Shown here piece by piece: positions 1-4,597 of a stretch of 5,243 nucleotides of DNA. Under the pieces are notes generated by a model that made no database searches, was not told where the DNA came from, and saw nothing but the letters and a program-made list of their open reading frames with translations. The position numbers and the translations under genes are program-made. How positions within the stretch are numbered: the stretch's first letter is position 1; each line of letters begins with the position of its first letter. This stretch comes from Ignavibacteria bacterium (lineage in GTDB: Bacteria; Bacteroidota; Ignavibacteria; Ignavibacteriales; Ignavibacteriaceae), in the NCBI GenBank assembly GCA_030648225.1, contig JAUSIA010000362.1, positions 1 through 5,243 on the forward strand. The letters run 5' to 3'.

Positions 1-1101
1 TCCTAACACAACCAGAGCAACTACAACAAATACAACATCAAAGAATACATCGGCTAACTGTTCGGTTGGAAATATCCCCGGGAACAGAACAGCCACCATG
101 GAATAAAGCCAGGCAGCAGAAATACCGGTGGCAATTAATGTATGCATATTTGCCGAGCGATTTTTAAATGCTGCCCAGGCGCCACTATAAAATTGTGAAC
201 CGGACCAAAACATAACCGGTAAACTTAATATACCCATCGCTATCCAGATATAATTCAATAGATCGGTTCCTTTTTGAAATTGTCCCGGTAAACCCCATAA
301 ATCCGGGTAGCTGAAAAGAATAGCAGGTAAAGAAAGAATCGCAGCAAAAATGAATTTCTTCATTAGAGTTTTATATTCTTTTTCACGTGCAAGCTGATTT
401 TCATCAGCCGGTTCTTCAACACTCTCCTTTACTTCTTTTTTGATTGTTTCTTTTTCTTGTTTGAAACCTGTAATAGGATAAGTTTCATATCCAAGTTTTT
501 CTATAACTTTTTTTAATTCTTCAAACTGAATTAAACCTGGAATATAATTTATAATAGCAGATTCAGTTCCCAAATCTACACTTGCAGAAATAACACCGCT
601 TTTTTGTTTTAGCTCTCTTTCAATTTTAGAAACACACGACCCGCAGTACATTCCTCTTATTCCAATCTTCAGAGTTGACTGTCCTGTTTGATAGCCTGCT
701 TTCTTAATTGATCCTATTATTTCCACTGCCGTGGTTTCACTGCTTTTAAATTCAACGTGTGCAGTTTCAGTTGCATAGTTAACGTGAGCTACCTTTATGC
801 CTGGCAGCTTCTTTATTTCCTTTTCAATCGTATTTACACAGGAAGTGCAGTGCAGACCATTTATTGGTAAAGAAAGTTTCTCTATTCCGAAGCTTGTTGT
901 TTTATATGAAGGCTCAACTTTATTCATTTGTTCTATGTATTTATTTGGTTCAAGAGCAAATTTATTTTGGCAGTTTTCAGAGCAGAACTCATACCTTTTA
1001 CCATTCAAATCAATAAAATATTTTGATGGTGATTTAATTTCCATTCCGCATACTGGGTCGTGTGTCCCCGCTGCAGAGTGGGATTTCACTTCGCTCAACA
1101 T
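1..1101 (-). CDS. copA: Copper-exporting P1B-type ATPase, N-terminal part (runs off the window)
   Basis: This is the first 367 residues of a heavy-metal P-type ATPase that would export Cu(I) across the inner membrane. A YHS metal-binding domain spans about residues 15-58 (DPVCGM, then FCSENC). Two HMA domains follow, with Cu-binding CxxC motifs GLHCTSC (82-88) and GMYCGSC (150-156). A charged linker (about 212-248) leads to membrane helices at about 249-265, 283-300, 317-342 and from 352, including the SANMHTLIATG segment that follows the amphipathic platform in CopA-type pumps. The CPC, DKTG and ATP-binding parts lie beyond base 1, so ion specificity cannot be read directly; paired CxxC HMA domains and the neighbours favour copper(I). 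The start is the ATG at 1101, preceded by a purine-rich SD (AAGGAAGAAGAG). The gene begins 32 bases after the Met-rich gene and is probably co-transcribed with it. Silver or another soft metal is the alternative substrate. Confidence 0.93.
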   Translation of the reverse strand, partial: MLSEVKSHSAAGTHDPVCGMEIKSPSKYFIDLNGKRYEFCSENCQNKFALEPNKYIEQMNKVEPSYKTTSFGIEKLSLPINGLHCTSCVNTIEKEIKKLPGIKVAHVNYATETAHVEFKSSETTAVEIIGSIKKAGYQTGQSTLKIGIRGMYCGSCVSKIERELKQKSGVISASVDLGTESAIINYIPGLIQFEELKKVIEKLGYETYPITGFKQEKETIKKEVKESVEEPADENQLAREKEYKTLMKKFIFAAILSLPAILFSYPDLWGLPGQFQKGTDLLNYIWIAMGILSLPVMFWSGSQFYSGAWAAFKNRSANMHTLIATGISAAWLYSMVAVLFPGIFPTEQLADVFFDVVFVVVALVVLG

Positions 1102-1133
1102 TTTATCACTCTTCTTCCTTCATTAATTGTTAC

Positions 1134-1529
1134 TTACTTTTTTTGATGATGTGATTCGTGATCAGATTTGTTCATCGTCTTAGTTGAATCACCCATCATA
1201 TCGTGTTTCATCATTCCGCCATCCATCATTCCTTCGCTATGCATCATCTTCATCATCATTTTATGCATTTCCGGATTATCCATCATCATCTTGCACATCT
1301 GCATCATACTTTCATTATCTCCTTTATTATGATCCATCATTTTATTCATCATTTGCATTCTCATTGTGCTGTCGGCAGCAATTTTATCCATACATTTCTG
1401 CATATCATCATGCTGCATCATCATCTTTCTTTCTTTCTTTTCAGTCGGTTTTTCCTGTGCATTTATAGAAGACACAAACGTGAAAAGAAGTCCAAGAATA
1501 AATACTGCAATCAAATTTCTCTTAAGCAT
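1134..1529 (-). CDS. Exported methionine-rich protein, probable Cu(I) binder
   Basis: A 131-residue protein with a clear Sec signal peptide: MLKR, a hydrophobic helix at 5-20, and a probable cleavage after INA at residue 24. The mature 107 residues contain 30 methionines (28%) in MM, MMM and MxxM clusters, 8 histidines ending in HESHH, and two cysteines (46, 79) each within a Met cluster. There is no catalytic fold that I recognise. Clustered Met, His and Cys suit soft-metal binding in the periplasm, as in Met-rich segments of CusF, PcoA/PcoC and PcoE-type proteins; the comparison is by composition, not homology. The start at 1529 has a strong SD (AAGGTGAT, 1533-1540), and that SD contains the stop codon of the upstream 47-residue gene, so translation may be coupled. 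copA follows after 32 bases. A periplasmic Cu(I) buffer or acceptor for the pump is the best inference. Confidence 0.88.
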   Translation of the reverse strand: MLKRNLIAVFILGLLFTFVSSINAQEKPTEKKERKMMMQHDDMQKCMDKIAADSTMRMQMMNKMMDHNKGDNESMMQMCKMMMDNPEMHKMMMKMMHSEGMMDGGMMKHDMMGDSTKTMNKSDHESHHQKK

Positions 1530-1532
1530 TTT

Positions 1533-1542
1533 ATCACCTTTT
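1533..1542 (-). promoter_or_regulatory. Strong ribosome binding site overlapping the upstream stop codon
   Basis: Read on the minus strand this is AAAAGGTGAT, with AAGGTGAT closely matching the anti-Shine-Dalgarno sequence. It ends 3 bases before the ATG of the Met-rich gene. The TGA within it is the stop codon of the 47-residue gene, so ribosomes ending there are placed on the next start. Confidence 0.7.
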
Positions 1543-1677
1543 AATTTTAGTGTGCAAAAAATTATTACTTATAGATTCGTTTTTAACCGGTTCAAGCTTT
1601 CTTACTGATAGTATTCCGTTTAATATTAAAACTAAGATTAGAAAGCTTAGTCCCAAAATTAAAATCTCATTAAACAT
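1534..1677 (-). CDS. Small single-helix membrane protein (47 residues), function unknown
   Basis: A short gene easily missed by length cut-offs. It encodes 47 residues: MFNEI, one hydrophobic helix at about residues 5-24 (ILILGLSFLILVLILNGI), and a basic, polar tail with R26, K27, K32, K44, K46 and R47. Positive charges after the helix predict N-out/C-in. The start at 1677 follows AAGGAG with a short 3-base gap. Its TGA stop (1534-1536) lies inside the Shine-Dalgarno sequence of the Met-rich gene, an arrangement typical of translational coupling and hard to explain if the ORF were random. It has no Cys or His ligand cluster, so it is probably not itself a metal binder. A small accessory subunit of the copper export machinery is a guess from position only; I recognise no family. 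Confidence 0.62.
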   Translation of the reverse strand: MFNEILILGLSFLILVLILNGILSVRKLEPVKNESISNNFLHTKIKR

Positions 1678-1708
1678 TTTCTCCTTACATTTTCTGCCAT
1701 CTCCTTTC

Positions 1709-1724
1709 TGTATTTTTTAATACA
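1709..1724. promoter_or_regulatory. Perfect dyad TGTATT-N4-AATACA, candidate operator
   Basis: A perfect 6-base inverted repeat around a 4-base T (or A) run lies 31 bases upstream of the start codon of the 47-residue gene, in the gap between it and the upstream 68-residue gene. The size and symmetry suit a homodimeric repressor or activator controlling the small ORF, Met-rich gene and copA. No regulator gene is present in the window to pair it with. In AT-rich DNA such a dyad can also arise by chance, and a short RNA hairpin is possible. Confidence 0.3.
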
Positions 1725-1779
1725 CATGAATGAACAAAATAATTAAAGTTGTTTCAGTTGTAAACGCGTTACGGGTCGG

Positions 1780-1986
1780 TCACTCCTTCTTCTTGAAAAT
1801 GACCCAACCGAGCACGACACCGAGACCGAGTGCAAGTAGGGTAGGAATCCACATCCAACTACGTTCACCCATCCATCCGCTTCCATTCATCATTCCTCCG
1901 GTCATTGCTCCGCCGCCGAAGAGCAGGAAAATCACAACGACGACGACAAACGCGATGACGAGAGGTATATTGGTTTTTGTGTTCAT
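1780..1986 (-). CDS. Small two-helix membrane protein with Met/Gly-rich external loop
   Basis: A 68-residue protein with helices at about 8-23 (LVIAFVVVVVIFLLF) and 47-64, joined by a Gly/Met/Trp loop (GGGAMTGGMMNGSGWMG) carrying five methionines at 28, 32, 33, 39 and 45. Lys4 and the KKK near the C-terminus predict both ends in the cytoplasm and the Met-rich loop outside, placed to meet soft metal ions. It resembles the short membrane proteins (often near SHOCT-domain proteins) found beside metal-resistance genes; no SHOCT domain is present. I chose the ATG at 1986 because GGAG lies 9 bases before it; the in-frame ATG at 2001 (73 residues) has no SD and overlaps that GGAG. GC is about 50% (104 of 207 bases), far above its neighbours, which suggests a different origin. 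It is separated by about 100 bases from the next gene. Confidence 0.72.
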   Translation of the reverse strand: MNTKTNIPLVIAFVVVVVIFLLFGGGAMTGGMMNGSGWMGERSWMWIPTLLALGLGVVLGWVIFKKKE

Positions 1987-2007
1987 GAGATTATTCTCCA
2001 TTCGGAT

Positions 2008-2121
2008 AATGGTTAAAAGTAATTAGTTTTTTGTAAATGAAAACCAGTTAAGATTTTCATAAAACTAAGTGCTGCTTCGCTACGCTTCGCAGCACTTAAC
2101 TATTTTCTTACTTTAACCATT
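2008..2121. repeat. Inverted repeat enclosing the 2066-2098 hairpin
   Basis: AATGGTTAAAAGTAA at 2008-2022 is matched in reverse complement by TTACTTTAACCATT at 2108-2121, identical except for one missing T. The arms are 85 bases apart and enclose a smaller 7-bp dyad (ATGAAAA 2037-2043 / TTTTCAT 2054-2060) and the strong hairpin at 2066-2098. The layout could be a long structured 3' region after the Csp gene or a short palindromic element of about 115 bases. I see no target-site duplication that would prove mobility. Confidence 0.45.
2066..2098. terminator. Strong hairpin, probable terminator of the Csp gene
   Basis: A perfect 10-bp stem, TAAGTGCTGC (2066-2075) with GCAGCACTTA (2089-2098), encloses a 13-base loop. 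Stem and loop together contain a direct repeat GCTTCGC-TAC-GCTTCGC (2074-2090). On the minus strand it lies 58 bases after the Csp stop and is followed by GTTTTATG, a weak U-tract; on the plus strand it is followed by AACTATTTT. It most likely ends Csp transcription and separates it from the membrane-protein/copA genes. It could instead be a dispersed palindromic (REP-like) unit. Confidence 0.6.
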
Positions 2122-2155
2122 TACACAAAATTATTTGCACACCCTGTTAATGTGA

Positions 2156-2482
2156 TTAAGCAGCACAAGCAGCAGCACATTTTCTGCAAGCTTCGGCACA
2201 CTTTTTACAACAATCGTGAGCTGAAAGTTTTTCACATTCAGAAGCACAAGCATTACAAAGGTCTGCACAAAGTTTGCAAAGTGCATCACAGAATGATGAA
2301 CCTCTTGCTGCAAATCTTGCACACAAGGCACAAATGTCTGCACAGTCACGACAAAGTGCAATACATTTTAAATGGTTTTTGTCATTCAAGTTGATGCAAC
2401 AGGTTGCACAATCTTCACATTCAATTGAGCAAGCAAGGCAAGCGTCAATGCAATTTTTAGAATTTTTCATTTTGTTTAACAT
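2156..2482 (-). CDS. csp: Four-helix-bundle copper storage protein (Csp family, DUF326)
   Basis: A 108-residue protein with 24 cysteines at 11, 15, 18, 22, 25, 28, 29, 40, 44, 47, 51, 54, 65, 69, 72, 76, 79, 83, 91, 92, 95, 99, 102 and 106. They follow a CxxxC/CxxC heptad-like rhythm that puts thiols along one face of each of four helices (about 9-29, 37-55, 62-84 and 88-107). This is the signature of Csp proteins, which load many Cu(I) ions inside the bundle. No signal peptide is present, so it is the cytosolic (Csp3-like) type, a Cu(I) store or buffer. Length is close to that of known Csp3. The start at 2482 has only a weak SD (AAAGAAAG); the Met at 2470 is an equally possible start and would remove four residues. 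A strong hairpin follows. The copper ATPase four genes further on supports the role. Confidence 0.93.
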   Translation of the reverse strand: MLNKMKNSKNCIDACLACSIECEDCATCCINLNDKNHLKCIALCRDCADICALCARFAARGSSFCDALCKLCADLCNACASECEKLSAHDCCKKCAEACRKCAAACAA

Positions 2483-2600
2483 CTTTCTTTATTGTTTTCT
2501 TCAGTTCCGCTGTTGCCCGATTTATCATTTTATTTTTCTTCTTTCACTAATTATTTCTTGTCTTTCCTATTATCAACCTAATCAATGCAGCACCGTGATG

Positions 2601-2627
2601 GTTACATATTTTTACAAATTTGTTACA
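2601..2627. promoter_or_regulatory. TGTAAC direct repeats and ACAAATTTGT palindrome upstream of Csp
   Basis: On the minus strand TGTAAC occurs twice exactly 21 bases apart (GTTACA at 2601-2606 and 2622-2627 on the plus strand), and a perfect 10-base palindrome ACAAATTTGT spans 2614-2623. A spacing of two helical turns suits a regulator bound to one face of DNA. The site lies about 120 bases upstream of the Csp start, in the 167-base gap (2483-2649) that must hold its promoter. I could not fix -35/-7 elements with confidence. Confidence 0.28.
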
Positions 2628-2649
2628 GAATTACTGTCTCTTTGAAATT

Positions 2650-2853
2650 TTATACATAAGGACAATTTATTCCCAGTGTTTCATAAAATGAATGTGGAAT
2701 CGGAATCAGAATCATAAAAAGAATAATAAAAGCAACAAGACTAATTGCAACTCTTTTACCGTCAAGCTTCATCACATCATTCAAAGGCGGCGCACTTTTA
2801 ATGCCGGCTAAGAAGAGGACTATGATTGCCCACGTTAGTAATCCACTCCGTAC
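2650..2853 (-). pseudogene. C-terminal remnant of a membrane protein, probably peptidase M50 (site-2 protease)
   Basis: An open frame of 67 codons ends in TAA at 2650-2652, has no start codon of its own at the left end, and begins directly after the TAA of the DUF302 gene, in the same frame. It has a hydrophobic segment (TWAIIVLFLAGI, residues 8-19), then KSAPPLNDVMKLDGKR, a second helix (about 36-52) and the end HSFYETLGINCPYV. The PPLND...LD..R pattern between the last two helices matches my memory of the C-terminal end of bacterial site-2 protease family proteins; the zinc site (HExxH) is absent. So only the tail of a larger gene survives. The sharp junction at 2853/2854 suggests a deletion or recombination. 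A related tail lies at 3911-4006. A fusion by readthrough of the DUF302 stop is possible but unlikely. Confidence 0.6.
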
Positions 2854-3243
2854 TTAAGAAAGACTATCAACGGCTTTCTTTAACTTTGCCTTTATTTCTT
2901 CTGCAATTGAAGAAAGATTATCATTTTCTACTGCCTGCATTGAAGCTACGGGGTCAATAGCTGCAACTTCAGTCTTATTCGATTCCTGTTCAATAACAAT
3001 AACATTACAAGGTAACATAACACCTATCTTGTCTTCTGCCAGTAATGCTTTATAAGCATAAGGAGGATTGCAAGCGCCTAATATTTTGTATTTCTTGAAA
3101 TTTACATCTAATTTTTTCTTTAAGGTTTCCTGTACATCAATTTCTGTTAAAATTCCGAAGCCCTCCTGTTTAAGCGCAACTTCTGTTTTACCCAGAGTAT
3201 TCTCAAAGCTATCCTCTATAATTTTACTATAGTAGTAACTCAT
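2854..3243 (-). CDS. DUF302 domain protein
   Basis: A 129-residue soluble protein without a signal peptide, about the normal length for one DUF302 domain. Recognition rests on the core GACNPPYAYKAL (56-67) followed by DKIGVMLPCNVIV (71-83), with cysteines at 58 and 79 that are typical of the family, and a Lys-rich C-terminal helix (about 112-127). The biochemical function of DUF302 is not established; members often sit near metal, sulfur or redox genes, and binding of a small ligand or metal through the conserved Cys is a guess. The start at 3243 is well fixed by a perfect SD, AGGAGG, five bases upstream. It lies 40 bases after the broken methyltransferase and just before the protease-like tail. 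It looks intact, unlike both neighbours. Confidence 0.9.
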   Translation of the reverse strand: MSYYYSKIIEDSFENTLGKTEVALKQEGFGILTEIDVQETLKKKLDVNFKKYKILGACNPPYAYKALLAEDKIGVMLPCNVIVIEQESNKTEVAAIDPVASMQAVENDNLSSIAEEIKAKLKKAVDSLS

Positions 3244-3248
3244 TTCTT

Positions 3249-3254
3249 CCTCCT
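3249..3254 (-). promoter_or_regulatory. Consensus ribosome binding site of the DUF302 gene
   Basis: The minus strand reads AGGAGG, a full match to the anti-Shine-Dalgarno sequence, with a 5-base gap to the ATG at 3243. It is the strongest SD in the window, which fixes the start and suggests efficient translation. Confidence 0.75.
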
Positions 3255-3283
3255 GATTTTTTATAAAATTTATTTTTTGTTAT

Positions 3284-3888
3284 TTATAATAACATTCTAA
3301 AAATATCAAACCATAAATATTTAACAAGATAAGAATGTAACCCGGAATTGACCACATTATTTTCGGTATTTCTATTTATGTTAAAACCGAGCATGCCTAC
3401 AGTCAGCGGATTAAGCAAGTCCATTAGAGCACCAACTATTTTGTTATCACTTCTAACATGCTCAAGCAGAATTATTTTTCCTTCTTTTTTACATACGCGA
3501 CTAATTTCCTTTAATTCTTTAACGGGATCCGGCACAGAACAAAAAACATATGAAGCAATAATTGTATCGAAGGTATTCGTTTCAAATGTAGCAGACTGTA
3601 TATCCATTTGCATAAACTTAATATTTGGTTTATTCTTCAATTTTTTGATTGCCTTCGAAAGCATTCCATCGCTAAGATCAATTGCTGTCAATCTATGTCA
3701 TTGTTATAACATTTAATATTTTTTCCAGTACCAACACCAACTTCAAGCACTTTCCCGGAAGCATGCCTTACAATTTCCTTCCTCCACTTACCAAAAAATA
3801 TTTCCATTGGTGCTTCAAAAAAATCATAGAATTTTGAATACCTGTTATATCTGTGCTTTATTACTTCAGTATTATTTGTTTTTTTCAT
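3284..3888 (-). pseudogene. Class I SAM-dependent methyltransferase, broken by a one-base frameshift
   Basis: Two adjoining frames together give one protein of about 201 residues of the UbiE/METTL7-like type. The first (3888-3688, 66 residues) carries the entry region HRYNRYSKFYDFFE and SAM motif I, VLEVGVGTGKN (47-57). The second (3691-3284) carries the motif II acidic loop AIDLSDGML, FDTIIASYVFCSVPDP, the post-motif segment GKIILLEHVRS and an INRNTENNV element common in these enzymes. The break is at NDID: the bases read GATTGACA, and one extra T (GATTTGACA) would restore DIDLTAIDL. That points to loss of a single T near 3690-3692. Separately, neither half can bind SAM and fold as the normal enzyme. 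A TTG at 3691 could start the second half but has no SD. The substrate is unknown. A sequencing or assembly error is the main alternative to true decay. Confidence 0.85.
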
Positions 3889-3910
3889 TCTTATTTTCAG
3901 TATTTAATAA

Positions 3911-4006
3911 TTATACGTATGGACAATTACTGCCGAGTGATTGAAAAAATGAATGAGAGACAATAATCATAATCAGAAATAATAATTTGAAGATAAATAA
4001 TCCTAA
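3911..4006 (-). pseudogene. Second decayed copy of the membrane-protein tail (ends in NCPYV)
   Basis: The last 31 codons before the TAA at 3911-3913 read as a hydrophobic helix (LFIFKLLFLIMIIV) followed by SHSFFQSLGSNCPYV. The last 14 residues align with HSFYETLGINCPYV at the end of the 2650-2853 remnant, and the final 45 bases match it at 36 positions, with most differences in third codon positions. Upstream, an in-frame TAA (4007-4009) stops this frame, while another frame (GTT ATA ATT AGG..., from 4013) continues the resemblance, so a frameshift is likely. The copy may reach about 4045 but becomes unrecognisable. No start codon or SD supports expression. The original protein was probably the same kind of site-2 protease-like membrane protein. 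The remaining bases of the 3889-4081 gap show nothing else that I can support. Confidence 0.5.
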
Positions 4007-4081
4007 TTATAACAGGGCGAACATGCTTATTGTTGCCGCTTCTTCTCACTCTTACTCATAATGCCTATACATAAATATTTT

Positions 4082-4537
4082 CTATGTTTCTCTTGAAACG
4101 AAAATCTGATCTCCTTTAAGACTTACCTTGAAAGGTGTTAATGGTCTTGGCGGTGGTCCTTTTATATTTATTCCATTTAAGTTATAGTGACCGTCGTGGC
4201 AGGCACACCAAATATGTTCAAAGTCATCCCGGTATTGTACAGTGCAAGCTAAATGTGTGCATATAGCAGTGAAGGCTTTTAATTCTCCCCGTGGTGTATT
4301 TATAAGAATTCCCGGTTCATTACCGAACCGAAATATTTTTCCGCTGTTTGGTTTTAGTTCACCAACCTTGCCTGCAGCCACAGAATTCGGTTTTACCTCG
4401 GCACTCGGTGGTGGAATTAAATATTTCAGAATCGGGTATATGACAGAAAAAGCAAATGCAGTAAGGCCGCCGCCAAGAAAATATTTCAGAAAATTCCGCC
4501 GGGATTTATTACTATTATTATTTAAGGTTTCAGACAT
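4082..4537 (-). CDS. Rieske [2Fe-2S] protein with Tat signal
   Basis: A 151-residue exported, membrane-anchored Rieske iron-sulfur protein. The N-terminus has a textbook Tat motif SRRNFLK (12-18) and a hydrophobic stretch (19-41) that probably stays as an anchor. The cluster-binding boxes are CTHLAC (C93, H95, with C98 for the disulfide) and CACH (C111, H114, with C113 for the disulfide), followed by the GPPPRPL loop (128-134) that stands for the usual GPAP. It would carry electrons outside the cytoplasmic membrane, typically in a quinol:cytochrome c oxidoreductase, but no cytochrome b gene is visible. I place the start at 4537, after GAGATGAG; the ATG at 4570 (162 residues) has no SD and would push the Tat motif unusually far in. 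It follows the flavoprotein by 60 bases in the same direction, suggesting a shared operon and possibly electron transfer between them. Confidence 0.92.
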   Translation of the reverse strand: MSETLNNNSNKSRRNFLKYFLGGGLTAFAFSVIYPILKYLIPPPSAEVKPNSVAAGKVGELKPNSGKIFRFGNEPGILINTPRGELKAFTAICTHLACTVQYRDDFEHIWCACHDGHYNLNGINIKGPPPRPLTPFKVSLKGDQIFVSRET

Positions 4538-4597
4538 TTTCTCATCTCTTTTCCTTAACAGGGACAACATTCGGTGTACAATGCGATAAGCAATGCC

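Noticed and set aside
1203..1544. Plus-strand frame rich in histidine opposite the Met-rich gene
   Set aside because: ATG codons on the minus strand read as CAT (His) on the plus strand, so the His-rich frame is a mirror of the Met-rich gene. It has no SD, and the minus-strand product has a signal peptide and good context.
1730..2026. 98-codon plus-strand frame over the 68-residue gene
   Set aside because: Low-complexity Pro/Thr/Ser translation without SD; the minus-strand frame gives two clean helices and a positive-inside pattern.
2152..2645. Plus-strand and alternative minus-strand frames across the Csp gene
   Set aside because: They are by-products of repeated TGC/TGT codons; only the 24-Cys frame gives a known fold. 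The extension to 2645 shows no domain or SD.
3278..3294. TGTTATT-TAT-AATAACA hairpin at the end of the methyltransferase pseudogene
   Set aside because: On the transcribed strand it is followed by an A-run and not a U-run, and the stem is nearly all A/T, so it is not a credible terminator.
3688..3693. Programmed ribosomal frameshift in the methyltransferase
   Set aside because: No slippery heptamer is visible at GATTGACA and no clear downstream stem-loop, and methyltransferases of this family are not known to use it. A simple deletion explains it better.
4022..4060. Short frame MSKSEKKRQQ on the minus strand as a small gene
   Set aside because: Ten codons with no SD, in the decayed region; nothing supports expression.
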